Assembly: GCF_013416775.1 (NCBI RefSeq)
Contig: NZ_SZVI01000004.1
Coordinates: 62,001 to 126,000 of the forward strand
DNA: 64,000 bases
Origin: Rhodoferax sp. BLA1
Lineage (GTDB): Bacteria; Pseudomonadota; Gammaproteobacteria; Burkholderiales; Burkholderiaceae_C
Direction: 5' to 3'
Of the stretch, positions 13,748-22,679 are shown in pieces. How positions within the stretch are numbered: the stretch's first letter is position 1; every line of letters begins with the position of its first letter. The position numbers and the translations under genes were made by a program. Below the pieces are notes generated by a model. It did no database searches. It saw only the letters and a program-made list of their open reading frames with translations, and was not told the origin of the DNA.

Positions 13748-14499
13748 CCGGCTGGCAGATGCTGTTTTACAAAGAAGTCATGCGCTTTTGGCGTGTGGTC
13801 GGCCAGACCGTGGGCGGCCCGGTGCTCACCGCCATGTTGTACCTGCTGATTTTTGGCCATGCGCTTGAATCCCACGTCAAGGTCTACGGTCAGGTCAGTT
13901 ACACCGCCTTTCTGGTGCCCGGTCTGGCCATGATGAGCTTGCTGCAAAACGCCTTTGCCAACAGTTCCTCCTCGCTGATCGCCAGCAAGGTCATGGGCAA
14001 CCTGGTGTTTTTGTTGCTGACACCGCTGTCCTACTGGCACTGGTTTGTGGCCTACGTGGGCGCGTCCATCGTGCGTGGCCTGGTGGTGGCGCTGGGGGTG
14101 TTTGCGGTTGCGTTCTTTTTCACTGAGCTGAGTTTTGTCGCGCCGGTCTGGATCGCCGTGTTTGCGCTGATGGGAGCCACGTTGATGGGGGCTTTGGGCT
14201 TGATTGCCGGGCTGCACTCGGAGAAGTTTGAACAACTCGCCGCCTTCCAGAACTTCATCGTCATGCCGATGACCTTTTTGAGTGGTGTGTTTTACTCGAT
14301 CCATTCCTTGCCACCGTTCTGGCAGAAGGTCAGCCATGTCAACCCATTTTTCTACATGATCGACGGCTTTCGCTACGGCTTTTTTGGGGTGAGCGACGTG
14401 TCCCCCTGGCTCAGCCTGGGCGTGGTCAGTGCCACCCTGATGGTGGTCAGCCTGACTGCGCTGTACCTGCTGCGTATCGGTTACCGTATCCGTTCCTGA
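13744..14499 (+). CDS. ABC-2 type transporter permease, YadH-like
   Basis: This 251-residue inner membrane protein has six predicted helices and the ABC-2 membrane signature around NFIVMPMTFLSGVFYSI, near residue 175, followed by the short loop HSLPPFWQKVSHVNPFFYMIDGFRYGFFG. Those blocks are typical of the YadH/NodJ family. It is translationally coupled to the ATPase upstream (ATGA overlap). The exported substrate cannot be deduced from sequence. Confidence 0.9.
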   Translation: MTGWQMLFYKEVMRFWRVVGQTVGGPVLTAMLYLLIFGHALESHVKVYGQVSYTAFLVPGLAMMSLLQNAFANSSSSLIASKVMGNLVFLLLTPLSYWHWFVAYVGASIVRGLVVALGVFAVAFFFTELSFVAPVWIAVFALMGATLMGALGLIAGLHSEKFEQLAAFQNFIVMPMTFLSGVFYSIHSLPPFWQKVSHVNPFFYMIDGFRYGFFGVSDVSPWLSLGVVSATLMVVSLTALYLLRIGYRIRS

Positions 14500-14556
14500 G
14501 CTTCTTTAACCGCCACAGGCCGTGCGCATGCACTGCCTGACCAACACCTCTATCCC

Positions 14557-14799
14557 ATGAACGCTGACCAACTCAAAGCCCTGATTGCCGCCCACCTGCC
14601 TTGCGCGCATCTTGAGGTCGATGGCGACGGCCGCCACTGGTATGCGGTGGTGGTGTCGACCGAATTTGAAGGCAAACGTGCTATTCAGCGCCACCAGCGT
14701 GTCTACGCCACGCTGGGCGACAAAATGAAAACCGACGAGGTGCACGCCCTGTCGATCAAGGCATTCACCCCGGCCGAATGGGCCGCCCAACCCCGCTAA
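14557..14799 (+). CDS. ibaG: BolA family protein IbaG
   Basis: The 80-residue protein matches the short BolA-like IbaG (YrbA) family, with the conserved block RAIQRHQRVYATLGDKMKTD-like sequence and the final HALSIKAFTPAEW. Family members bind 2Fe-2S clusters with monothiol glutaredoxins. The position just upstream of murA is conserved from Enterobacteria to Betaproteobacteria. It starts 57 bases after the permease gene and ends 13 bases before murA. Confidence 0.92.
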   Translation: MNADQLKALIAAHLPCAHLEVDGDGRHWYAVVVSTEFEGKRAIQRHQRVYATLGDKMKTDEVHALSIKAFTPAEWAAQPR

Positions 14800-14812
14800 A
14801 TCCCCCTAAGCC

Positions 14813-16087
14813 ATGGACAAACTTCTGATTCGTGGTGGCCGCCCTTTGTTGGGTGAGGTCACCATCTCCGGTGCCAAAAACGCCGCCCTGCCCGAGCTGT
14901 GCGCCGCGCTGCTCACCAACGAGCCGGTCATCCTGCACAACGTGCCGCGCCTGAAAGACGTGGCCACCATGCGCACCCTGCTCGAACACATGGGTGTCAA
15001 GACCGAAACCTTTGGTGAACGCGGTGGCATGGGTTTCCATGCGGCTGACCCGATCCGCCCTGAAGCCCCTTACGAACTCGTGAAAACCATGCGCGCCTCG
15101 GTGCTGGCCTTGGGGCCACTGCTGGCGCGGTTTGGCCAGGCCAAGGTATCGCTGCCCGGTGGATGCGCGATTGGCTCACGCCCGGTAGACCAGCACATCA
15201 AGGGCCTGACCGCCATGGGCGCCGAGATTGTGGTGGAGCACGGCTACATGGTCGCCAAACTGCCCGAGGGCCGCACCCGTCTCAAAGGCGCACGCATCAC
15301 CACCGACATGGTGACGGTGACCGGCACCGAAAACTTCCTGATGGCCGCTTGCCTGGCCGAAGGTGAAACCATCCTGGAAAACGCAGCCCAAGAGCCTGAG
15401 ATCCCCGATCTGGCCGAGATGCTGATCAAGATGGGCGCCAAGATCGAAGGCCACGGCACCAGCCGCATCCACATCCAGGGCGTGGACAAGTTGCACGGCT
15501 GCACCCACCAGGTGGTGTCAGACCGCATCGAGGCTGGCACCTTTTTGTGCGCGGTGGCTGCTGCCGGTGGGGATGTGCTGGCGCGCCACGCCCGCATCGA
15601 CCACCTGGAGGCCGTGGTCGAAAAACTGCGCGAAGCTGGCGTGACGATCACCGCTGTGGAAGACGGCATCCGTGTCCAGTCCAGCGGTGCGGCCCAGCTC
15701 AAGGCGCAGAGTTTCCGCACCACCGAGTACCCGGGTTTCCCGACCGACATGCAGGCGCAGTTCATGGCGCTCAACAGCGTGGCGCAAGGCACGGCCAAGG
15801 TCACCGAGACGATCTTCGAGAACCGCTACATGCACGTCAACGAACTGGTGCGCCTGGGCGCCAAGATCCAGATCGACGGCAAGATTGCCCTGGTCGAAGG
15901 TGTGCCCCAGCTGTCGGGCGCCACCGTGATGGCGACCGACCTGCGCGCCTCGGCCAGCCTGGTGATTGCCGGTCTGGTGGCGCAAGGTGAAACCCGCGTG
16001 GACCGCATCTACCATCTGGACCGGGGTTATGACCAGATGGAAAACAAGCTGCGTGCGCTGGGTGCCGACATCGAGCGTGTTAAATAA
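14813..16087 (+). CDS. murA: UDP-N-acetylglucosamine 1-carboxyvinyltransferase
   Basis: MurA catalyses the first committed step of peptidoglycan synthesis, adding enolpyruvate to UDP-GlcNAc in the cytoplasm. The 424-residue protein has the substrate loop [11 protein letters not shown] near residue 19 and the catalytic cysteine C118 in [14 protein letters not shown], the residue alkylated by fosfomycin, so this enzyme should be of the sensitive type. The C-terminal block [21 protein letters not shown] is standard. Gene order ibaG-murA-hisG is classic. Confidence 0.97.
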   Translation: MDKLLIRGGRPLLGEVTISGAKNAALPELCAALLTNEPVILHNVPRLKDVATMRTLLEHMGVKTETFGERGGMGFHAADPIRPEAPYELVKTMRASVLALGPLLARFGQAKVSLPGGCAIGSRPVDQHIKGLTAMGAEIVVEHGYMVAKLPEGRTRLKGARITTDMVTVTGTENFLMAACLAEGETILENAAQEPEIPDLAEMLIKMGAKIEGHGTSRIHIQGVDKLHGCTHQVVSDRIEAGTFLCAVAAAGGDVLARHARIDHLEAVVEKLREAGVTITAVEDGIRVQSSGAAQLKAQSFRTTEYPGFPTDMQAQFMALNSVAQGTAKVTETIFENRYMHVNELVRLGAKIQIDGKIALVEGVPQLSGATVMATDLRASASLVIAGLVAQGETRVDRIYHLDRGYDQMENKLRALGADIERVK

Positions 16088-16110
16088 GCGGTTGAGTATT
16101 CCTGTTTTTA

Positions 16111-16149
16111 TAGCTACCCGCCCTTTTTAAATAAGGGCTAGAGGCCAAA
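16111..16149 (-). repeat. Dispersed palindromic repeat directly before hisG
   Basis: On the minus strand this reads TTGGCCTCTAGCCCTTATTT followed by the second arm and TAGCTA, a good copy of the family. The plus-strand end AGAGG at 16140-16144, five bases before the hisG ATG, works as a ribosome binding site, so the repeat runs exactly to the start codon. Confidence 0.75.
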
Positions 16150-16785
16150 ATGATCACTATTGCACTGTCCAAGGGCCGGATTTTTGAAGAAACCATTCCT
16201 CTCCTCAAAGCCGCCGGCATTGAGGTGCTGGAAGACCCGGACACCTCGCGCAAACTCATCCTGACCACCAACCAGCCCGATGTGCGGGTGCTGGTGGTGC
16301 GCGCCACCGACGTGCCCACCTATGTGCAATACGGCGGTGCCGACATGGGCATCACCGGCAAAGACACGCTGCTGGAGCACGGCAGCCAGGGCCTGTACCA
16401 GCCGCTCGATTTGCAGATTGCCAAATGCCGCATCAGCGTGGCGGTGCGTTCGGACTTTGATTACAAAAGCGCGGTCAAAAAAGGCTCACGGCTCACGGTG
16501 GCCACCAAATACGTGGCGATTGCGCGCGACTTCTTTGCCAGCAAAGGTGTGCACGTTGACCTGATCAAACTCTACGGCAGCATGGAACTCGCGCCGCTGG
16601 TGGGCATGGCCGACGCGATTGTGGACCTAGTGTCCACCGGCAACACGCTCAAGGCCAACCATTTGGTTGAGGTCGAACACATCATGGACATCAGCTCGCG
16701 CCTGGTGGTCAACCAGGCCGCACTCAAGCTCAAACAGGCGCCCATGCGCCACATCATTGACGCGTTTGAGTCAGCTATCGCTTGA
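16150..16785 (+). CDS. hisG: ATP phosphoribosyltransferase catalytic subunit (short form)
   Basis: HisG catalyses the first step of histidine synthesis. The 211-residue length and the absence of the C-terminal regulatory ACT-like domain mark the short form, which needs HisZ for activity and feedback control; hisZ is not in this window. Recognisable blocks are [31 protein letters not shown] and the PRPP-binding segment [17 protein letters not shown]. The ribosome site AGAGG belongs to a repeat copy. The rest of the his operon is displaced by accessory genes. Confidence 0.96.
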   Translation: MITIALSKGRIFEETIPLLKAAGIEVLEDPDTSRKLILTTNQPDVRVLVVRATDVPTYVQYGGADMGITGKDTLLEHGSQGLYQPLDLQIAKCRISVAVRSDFDYKSAVKKGSRLTVATKYVAIARDFFASKGVHVDLIKLYGSMELAPLVGMADAIVDLVSTGNTLKANHLVEVEHIMDISSRLVVNQAALKLKQAPMRHIIDAFESAIA

Positions 16786-16965
16786 CTGGTTTTTGAGCGC
16801 CTTGGGGGGGTGTTGATCGCGCCACCGGCAGCAGGCGCGCGCTGGATGAAAAGCCCTTGCTAGCTGCCTTGTAGTTGACCCGGGACGGCGTTCTTCGTGC
16901 GCCATTCTCCTGGCACAGGGCTTGGGTCGCCGTCTGACTGGAGGTATCCAAAAGTTGAAGCCTTT

Positions 16966-17010
16966 TTATGCCTCTAGCCCTTTTGCAACAAGGGTGAGTT
17001 GCTCTCATCG
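16966..17010 (+). repeat. Degenerate dispersed repeat in the hisG-DUF1877 gap
   Basis: TATGCCTCTAGCCCTTTTGC followed by AACAAGGGT and GTTGCTCTCAT aligns with the repeat family. It lies in a 459-base stretch (16786-17244) without a supportable gene. Apart from this copy I see no RNA gene, clear promoter or long palindrome there; the open frames present have unlikely composition. Confidence 0.5.
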
Positions 17011-17244
17011 TTGGATAGCTTGCGACTCCAGACCGTAGCGAGGAACTTATTTCTGAGTCGCTGCTGTTGCTGCAACGACTTGTAGATACGAATGCACAGG
17101 GAGGGAGGCAATTCATGACAATGCGGCCTAATCCGTCGGACATGGAATCTTTCACAAGTTGCTCTTGTGGGTTCCCTTTGCCGCTGCGGTGGCACCCCAC
17201 ATCAAACGTGGGACATCATCAACACTCGCCTGGAGACGTGGATC

Positions 17245-17823
17245 ATGAGCATGTTGTGCAGTCTGTACCGAATTTCCCCCGAACTGGTCACGCGTCTGAA
17301 GAACTCCCCGGACGTTGTTGGCGAGTTGCTTGGCTTGACTGCGCCTCCTCCGAAGGCCGGCTTCCTGTCAAAACTCTTCGGCAAACCTGCGAAACAGGCA
17401 CATTCTTCGGGACAGAAGTTTGAGCCTGTTGCCAAAGCCGACACGTTCGAACTCGATCAAGCTTGGCACATCTTGCACTACCTGTTTTCTGGCAGCAGCG
17501 CAGAAGGCCCGTGGCCAAGTGGGTTTCTCATGTCTGGGGGCGAGGAGGTCGGGCCCGACCAGGGCTACGGGCCAGTCCGTCTGCTCGACCCTGAACTTTC
17601 GCGTGCGGTGGCTACTTTTCTTGATGCACAGTCATTGCAGAAACTGGACGCCGCTTATGTTGTCAGCGATATTGAAGCGGCCGAGATCTATTGGCAAGCC
17701 TCCTCAGACGACACTGAGCGGCAGCTGCAAGTGCAAGAGTTGTGGCGTATGGTTCAGGAGCTTCGGGCCTTCTTTGAGCACACGGTACGAGCAGGCAATG
17801 CAACACTCGTCTCCATCTACTGA
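17245..17823 (+). CDS. DUF1877 family protein
   Basis: The 192-residue product contains the DUF1877 (YfbM-like) hallmarks: an N-terminal CSLYRISPELV segment, LDQAWHILHYLFSG near residue 85, and the acidic middle GGEEVGPDQGYGPVRLLDP. The molecular function of this family is not known to me; members are small cytoplasmic proteins common in accessory regions. The ATG at 17245 follows TGGAGA at 17231-17236; the upstream in-frame ATG at 17167 adds a segment without family similarity. Base composition is slightly more AT-rich than its neighbours, consistent with an acquired gene. Confidence 0.75.
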   Translation: MSMLCSLYRISPELVTRLKNSPDVVGELLGLTAPPPKAGFLSKLFGKPAKQAHSSGQKFEPVAKADTFELDQAWHILHYLFSGSSAEGPWPSGFLMSGGEEVGPDQGYGPVRLLDPELSRAVATFLDAQSLQKLDAAYVVSDIEAAEIYWQASSDDTERQLQVQELWRMVQELRAFFEHTVRAGNATLVSIY

Positions 17824-17947
17824 TCCGATGTCCACCCGTATTCTGAGCCAACACAATCACTCCACAACGACGTGGCGTTTGTAGGCCGTGGCGCAGCGCG
17901 AAGAGTCATCAGTCTGCGCCGGGCCAATCGTCGCGAGGCAAAACACG

Positions 17948-18097
17948 ATGTCGAAATTCTCTAAGCGTTCCATGATTCTGATGCCAACCGCCGAAGAGGA
18001 CAAAGCCATCACGGCAGCTGCCAGAAGTGATCCTGACGCGCAGCCCCTGACGCAAAAACAGCTGAAGTCCATGGTTCCCGTCCATGGCAGAAGTTGA
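17948..18097 (+). pseudogene. Truncated BrnA-type antitoxin
   Basis: The 49-residue frame begins MSKFSKRSMILMPTAEEDKA and continues with RSDPDAQPLTQKQLKSMVPV. This is the conserved N-terminal half of BrnA antitoxins, where it precedes a ribbon-helix-helix domain. Here the frame stops right after HGRS, and no sequence resembling the missing DNA-binding part is visible downstream before the next gene at 18155. No BrnT toxin gene is seen upstream. It is best read as the remnant of a toxin-antitoxin locus. A GTG-initiated longer frame from 17888 exists but adds nothing recognisable. Confidence 0.65.
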
Positions 18098-18154
18098 CGC
18101 CATGCCATGCTCCAAGCTTGAAAATAGGCATCCAACAAACGCAAACCTAACAAC

Positions 18155-18892
18155 ATGCGCCTAGCCCTTCTCTCCGATATCCACGGCAATCTTGCCGCTC
18201 TGGAGGCCGTCACTGCCGACCTGCGCCGCCGGGGTGTGGATCAGGTGGTGAACCTGGGGGACAGCCTGTCTGGCCCGCTGTTGCCGCGTGAGACCGCCCA
18301 GTTCCTGATGGCCCAGGGCTGGCTGAGCCTGGCGGGTAACCACGAGCGTCAGTTGCTCACACAAAATCCCGAGCAGATGGGGCTCTCTGACGCCTACGCC
18401 CACTCCCAACTGAGCACCCCGGAGTTGGACTGGATCAGGTCTTTGCCACCCAGCGTGCGTCTCAGCCCCGATGTGTTTTTATGCCACGGTTCACCGCGCA
18501 GTGATGTCGAGTATTTTCTGGAAACCCTGGAGGAGGGCGTTGTCCGCCAGGCCACCGCCGCCGAGGTCGATACCCGCCTGAGTGGCGAACTTGCGCCCCT
18601 GGTGGCCTGCGGTCACACCCATGTGGCGCGGGTGGTGCACACCCGGCGTGGGCAGCGCGTGGTGAATCCGGGCAGTGTGGGCCAGCCAGCGTATGACGAC
18701 ACCCACCCGGTGCCCCATGTGGTGGAGACCGGCTCGCCTGACGCGCGTTACGCCATTGTTGAGCAGCACAAGGACGGCTGGTGTGTGTCTTTGCTGTCAG
18801 TGCCCTATGACCACCAGTCCATGGCCCAACTGGCCCGATTACGCGGCCGCCCCGAGTGGGAGCACGCTTTGCTCACCGGCTACATGCCCTGA
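18155..18892 (+). CDS. Calcineurin-like metallophosphoesterase
   Basis: The 245-residue protein has all five motifs of the calcineurin-like phosphoesterase fold in order: D-x-H in LLSDIHGN (residues 8-10), GD in VNLGDS, GNHE near residue 60, the single H in FLCHGSP, and GHTH near residue 152. This matches the YfcE/MJ0936-like subgroup that folds into a dimetal phosphodiesterase or phosphatase. The natural substrate is not evident. It stands alone, followed by a terminator-like hairpin. Confidence 0.85.
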   Translation: MRLALLSDIHGNLAALEAVTADLRRRGVDQVVNLGDSLSGPLLPRETAQFLMAQGWLSLAGNHERQLLTQNPEQMGLSDAYAHSQLSTPELDWIRSLPPSVRLSPDVFLCHGSPRSDVEYFLETLEEGVVRQATAAEVDTRLSGELAPLVACGHTHVARVVHTRRGQRVVNPGSVGQPAYDDTHPVPHVVETGSPDARYAIVEQHKDGWCVSLLSVPYDHQSMAQLARLRGRPEWEHALLTGYMP

Positions 18893-18919
18893 GGACGTTG
18901 TGGTTCACACAAGTTATGC

Positions 18920-18943
18920 GCTGGCCCGCAGCCAGCATTTTTT
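18920..18943 (+). terminator. Rho-independent terminator after the phosphoesterase gene
   Basis: GCTGGC at 18920-18925 pairs with GCCAGC at 18931-18936 around a five-base loop, followed by ATTTTTT. A competing stem, CTGGCCCG at 18921-18928 with CGGGCCAG at 18946-18953, would exclude it. Confidence 0.6.
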
Positions 18944-18989
18944 AACGGGCCAGTTGGATGGCCACTGACTTCTGACTTCAAACTTGCCG

Positions 18990-19469
18990 ATGAATATTCA
19001 AACAGCCACGATGGCGGATGCTGCTGCGCTCGTGGGTATGGCGCTCACTTTCCGCAACCACCTTGAAAGAACCACCCCCACACAGGCCCAGTTTGAGCAA
19101 AGCATCACGGTGCTGCTCAACTCGCCCGATGCGCGGTTCCTGATCGCGTCCGATGACAACGGCCCCATCGGGTATGTGCTGCTTCGCTTCAGGTACTCCA
19201 TGTGGGTGGGCGGTGCCGAGGCCACCATCGAAGACCTGTTTGTGGACCCCAGCCGCCGCAAAAACGGTGTGGGCCGTGCGCTGATCGAGGCAGCTCTGCA
19301 AGCTGCCACCGCACAGGGCTGTTTGTCGGTGTGCCTGGATACCAACGAGCTCAACGTCGCCTCCAACGCGATCTACACCCAGTTGGGCTTCAACGCGGTG
19401 TCCAAGCGCTGGAACGGGCGCCAAATCTTCTATCGCAAACCCCTCCCCACCACCGCTGTGGCCAGTTGA
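18990..19469 (+). CDS. GNAT family N-acetyltransferase
   Basis: This 159-residue protein has the GNAT core: motif with EDLFVDPSRRKNGVGRALIE, whose RKNGVGRAL segment is the acetyl-CoA pyrophosphate loop, followed by CLDTNELNVASNAIYTQLGF typical of motif B. The acceptor substrate is unknown. The ATG at 18990 is preferred over an in-frame TTG two codons earlier. It lies between the phosphoesterase and hisD. Confidence 0.85.
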   Translation: MNIQTATMADAAALVGMALTFRNHLERTTPTQAQFEQSITVLLNSPDARFLIASDDNGPIGYVLLRFRYSMWVGGAEATIEDLFVDPSRRKNGVGRALIEAALQAATAQGCLSVCLDTNELNVASNAIYTQLGFNAVSKRWNGRQIFYRKPLPTTAVAS

Positions 19470-19513
19470 GCCGCTGTGGAGGCATCACCGGCCAGGTGGC
19501 AGGTTCGGAGATT

Positions 19514-19572
19514 TTGATGTTTTGAGGCGCTAGCCCTCGTTGAGTAAGGGCAATATGCTCTATCTTTGGTAG
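19514..19572 (+). repeat. Dispersed palindromic repeat upstream of hisD
   Basis: GGCGCTAGCCCTCGTTGAGT followed by AAGGGCA and ATGCTCTATCTTTGG is a moderately diverged copy, lying in the 196-base gap between the GNAT gene and hisD. Confidence 0.6.
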
Positions 19573-19665
19573 CGTTTTGATGGCTGTTTCCCCGTGGATG
19601 ACTCTTGCCGCTGCGGACCGGAGCGAGCACCCCGCTAAACTTGGGTCAACCCGAAGCCTGCCACC

Positions 19666-20991
19666 ATGAACACAACCGCCACCCCCGCCCGTTTATCCAC
19701 CGCCGACAGCTCTTTTGAGGCTGATTTCAAGGCCCGCCTGCATTGGTCTGCCGAGACCGACGCGGGCATCGAGCAACGTGTGGCCGATATCCTGGCCGAC
19801 GTGCAGGCGCGTGGTGACGCCGCCGTGCTGGACTACACCACCCGTTTTGACAGTCTGCGAGCCGCCACCATGGCCGAGCTGGAGCTGACCCAGGCCGAAC
19901 TCCAGGCTGCGTTTGAAGCCTTGCCCGAGGTGCAACGCAGCGCGCTCGAATCTGCCGCACGCCGTGTACGCAGCTACCACGAGGCGCAGAAAAAGGCCTG
20001 TGGCGAGAGCTGGAGTTACCGCGACGACGACGGCACGCTCTTGGGCCAGAAGGTCACCCCGCTGGACCGCGTTGGCATCTACGTGCCCGGTGGCAAGGCC
20101 GCCTACCCGAGCAGCGTGCTGATGAACGCCATCCCTGCGCATGTGGCCGGTGTGGGTGAAATCATCATGGTGGTGCCCACCCCGCGCGGCGAAAAAAACC
20201 AGCTGGTGCTGGCCGCCGCTTATGTGGCGGGTGTCACACGCGCCTTCACCATCGGCGGCGCACAAGCCGTGGCCGCGCTGGCTTACGGCACGGCCACTGT
20301 ACCGAAGGTGGACAAGATCACCGGCCCCGGCAACGCCTATGTGGCCAGCGCCAAAAAGCGCGTGTTTGGGGTGGTTGGCATCGACATGATCGCCGGGCCG
20401 AGCGAAATCCTGGTGCTGGCCGATGGCACAACCCCGCCCGACTGGGTGGCGATGGATTTGTTCAGCCAGGCCGAACACGACGAGCTGGCGCAAAGCATTT
20501 TGTTGTGCCCCGACGCGGCGTACATCGCGCAGGTGCAAGCCAGCATCACCAAGCTGCTGCCCGAGATGCCCCGCCGCGAGATCATTGCCAAGTCACTCAA
20601 CGACCGTGGTGCGCTGATCCTCACCCGCAGCATGGAAGAGGCCTGCGCCATCAGCGACCGCATTGCGCCCGAGCATCTGGAAGTCTCCAGCCGCGACCCG
20701 CACCGCTGGGAGCCGCTGCTCAAACACGCGGGCGCCATCTTTCTGGGTGCGTTCACCTCTGAGAGCCTGGGCGACTACTGCGCTGGCCCCAACCACGTGT
20801 TGCCCACCAGCGGCACCGCACGCTTCTCGTCACCGCTGGGGGTCTACGATTTCCAGAAACGCAGCAGCCTGATCGAGGTCAGCGAAGCCGGTGCCCAGAC
20901 CCTAGGCCAGATCGCCTCGGTGCTGGCCCACGGCGAAGGCCTGCAAGCCCACGCAAGGGCGGCGGAGATGCGCCTGCACGCCAAATCCTGA
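19666..20991 (+). CDS. hisD: Histidinol dehydrogenase
   Basis: HisD catalyses the last two NAD-dependent oxidations to histidine. The 441-residue protein carries the NAD and substrate blocks [20 protein letters not shown] and [18 protein letters not shown], then the zinc ligand region [13 protein letters not shown] (Gln and His), and EHLEV with a further His near residue 344. The final zinc ligand lies in [17 protein letters not shown]. It is separated from hisG by about 2.9 kb and from hisC by 3.5 kb of accessory genes. Confidence 0.97.
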   Translation: MNTTATPARLSTADSSFEADFKARLHWSAETDAGIEQRVADILADVQARGDAAVLDYTTRFDSLRAATMAELELTQAELQAAFEALPEVQRSALESAARRVRSYHEAQKKACGESWSYRDDDGTLLGQKVTPLDRVGIYVPGGKAAYPSSVLMNAIPAHVAGVGEIIMVVPTPRGEKNQLVLAAAYVAGVTRAFTIGGAQAVAALAYGTATVPKVDKITGPGNAYVASAKKRVFGVVGIDMIAGPSEILVLADGTTPPDWVAMDLFSQAEHDELAQSILLCPDAAYIAQVQASITKLLPEMPRREIIAKSLNDRGALILTRSMEEACAISDRIAPEHLEVSSRDPHRWEPLLKHAGAIFLGAFTSESLGDYCAGPNHVLPTSGTARFSSPLGVYDFQKRSSLIEVSEAGAQTLGQIASVLAHGEGLQAHARAAEMRLHAKS

Positions 20992-21021
20992 CAGTCGCCT
21001 GGCGCCTCTGGTAGGTGCAAA

Positions 21022-21080
21022 TCGCTATATAACTTGTAGTGGTTAGCCCTCATTCAACGAGGGCTAGAGGCCAATTTGGC
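21022..21080 (-). repeat. Well-preserved dispersed palindromic repeat
   Basis: A near-perfect palindrome TAGCCCT (21044-21050) and AGGGCTA (21060-21066) is followed by GAGGCCAATTTGGCTT and preceded by the GCTATATAACTTG side arm. It lies between the convergent ends of hisD and the DUF1294 gene. Confidence 0.8.
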
Positions 21081-21081
21081 T

Positions 21082-21714
21082 TCAAAGGCTCAGAAAACGC
21101 CGTGCCCACGGCGAACACAGCAGCACCAAGCCCGCCACGTTGAGCAAAACGGTGGCCCAGAACACCGCGCGGAACTCCTGCTTGCGGGACTTGTGCCGCA
21201 GCCACTGCTGCGCCAGCAGTGCACCAGGCCAGCCCCCCACCAGCGCCAGCAGGTGCAAGGTCGACTCCGCCGTGCGCCAGCCCTGCGCCCGCGCCGCCGA
21301 CTTGTCCATGGCGTAGACGATGAAGGTCAGCAGGCTCAAACCCAGGTAGGCGCCCGCCACCCACAGCGGTGGGCGCCATAACACCGCAACGACGGCGTAC
21401 AGCACCAGAAACACAGGAATCACCAACAGCGTGGCGGTGCCCCACGGGGCCGCTGAGGGGCGCTGTCGGCTGGGGCCGGTGGCCTGTGCCACCCGTGCCG
21501 CACGCACCGGAGCCACATTTATGGCCCGCTTGCCCTTGGCGCCGGTTTCCACCTCAAAGGTATAGGCCAGGTTCAACTGTGGCCGCCCGCTGCCCGGCAA
21601 AAACGCCTTGATGTGCACAAACACCGGATTACCACCCTGGTCGGCTTGCAAAAAGCCAAAGCCCCGGTCGTCATGCCAGGTGGTGAGGGTGCCGGTGAAA
21701 CGGGTGGGGGTCAT
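21082..21714 (-). CDS. Cold-shock domain and DUF1294 membrane fusion protein
   Basis: The 210-residue protein has an N-terminal cold-shock-like beta-barrel (GTLTTWHDDRGFGFLQAD, then VFVHIKAF), matching the RNP1 and RNP2 single-strand nucleic acid binding motifs. After a basic linker, a DUF1294 domain follows with about four membrane segments and the block YAMDKSAARAQGWRTAESTLH and GGWPGALLAQQWLRHKSRKQ. This fusion is known in Proteobacteria, but its role is not. The ATG at 21714 begins at the cold-shock domain; a GTG at 21747 would add 11 residues. Confidence 0.85.
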   Translation of the reverse strand: MTPTRFTGTLTTWHDDRGFGFLQADQGGNPVFVHIKAFLPGSGRPQLNLAYTFEVETGAKGKRAINVAPVRAARVAQATGPSRQRPSAAPWGTATLLVIPVFLVLYAVVAVLWRPPLWVAGAYLGLSLLTFIVYAMDKSAARAQGWRTAESTLHLLALVGGWPGALLAQQWLRHKSRKQEFRAVFWATVLLNVAGLVLLCSPWARRFLSL

Positions 21715-21845
21715 GGGGCAGTAATCTATCTGCTTGCAGTGAACCAAGTCTGGGAAACCTTCTCAGGCTTTGGCTACAGCCGCGTGATGGAGCATGACGA
21801 CGCTGTTGGATTTCAGTCGTGAGTGGAAGGTTGGAAACGTTTGAG

Positions 21846-22598
21846 TTAGACCGCATCGTGCGCGGGCGGCGCGCCGGGAATTCTGGGTGACACATGCAGA
21901 ATGTCTTGAGCAATCTTCAAGAGAATGAAGTACGGCAACGGCAAGCCGCCCATCTTGTACCTAAGAAGATGCTGCACAGGAGCATCGAAGGTATTGTCGA
22001 CGTCTGCGCCGCCAGCTGCCGAAGGGTGTGACCCGTCAAGCGTGTTCGCAACTCGCTTGATCATCATTTCTCGAGAAATTGAGACCATCTCGAGCGGTCC
22101 GGCGTCTCGATGAAACGACAGGCGGACGGCCTCTGCCCCCAGCCATTGCGTGAAGCCGCAACGAGTAACGGTCTCTTCATTTAGCGCTTTGATGAGCGGT
22201 TGATCAAACGACGTGCCTACAACACAGAACTTGCCGATCTCTACAAGCGGGGGTGACACCTTCACGGCGATTCCTGCCGCGAAGTCACCTGCTCCGTCGT
22301 CCATTTCCGGGCCAGAAGCAAGGTGGCCGTTGCTCGCGTAGGTTCGGACGCCGCCGGGCATGTATGAGAAGACATACCTATGGCCACGGGCTGCACGCAA
22401 TACCTTCTTTGCGGGCAAGCCCGTGCGGAAATGGATTGACCTTGAGAAGTCCGGGGCGAGGGTCTCTAGGGGCTTCTTCAGCTCGGCCCAGAGTCTAAGT
22501 GTGTGTGAAAGGTCGAGTAGTGACACCTGATCGTAGTCTTTCACTGCGGCTTGGTAGTGCCGGCGAAGTCTCTCAAGGTGAAGCAGGATTGTGTTCAT
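21846..22598 (-). CDS. Hypothetical protein
   Basis: I do not recognise this 250-residue protein. It starts with a helical segment (MNTILLHLERLRRHYQAAVK) and a second leucine-rich helix, followed by a mixed beta-rich middle (FRTGLPAKKVLRAARGHRYV) and a Pro-rich end. No membrane segment or signal peptide is evident. It is followed upstream, in the same direction, by the zinc-ribbon DUF4145 gene 81 bases away, so the two may form an operon. Base composition is lower in GC than the his genes, consistent with acquisition. Confidence 0.65.
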   Translation of the reverse strand: MNTILLHLERLRRHYQAAVKDYDQVSLLDLSHTLRLWAELKKPLETLAPDFSRSIHFRTGLPAKKVLRAARGHRYVFSYMPGGVRTYASNGHLASGPEMDDGAGDFAAGIAVKVSPPLVEIGKFCVVGTSFDQPLIKALNEETVTRCGFTQWLGAEAVRLSFHRDAGPLEMVSISREMMIKRVANTLDGSHPSAAGGADVDNTFDAPVQHLLRYKMGGLPLPYFILLKIAQDILHVSPRIPGAPPAHDAV

Positions 22599-22679
22599 GA
22601 GGCCTAAAGTTTGAATTCACCGGCCTGCGCAGCTTTTCGCGCAGGTCCGGTGGAATGATGGGATGGTCGGCATGCGGCG

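Noticed and set aside
16775-17200. Minus-strand frame of 141 codons in the hisG-DUF1877 gap
   Set aside because: It overlaps the hisG stop and a repeat copy, and its Ser/Arg-rich sequence has no recognisable domain.
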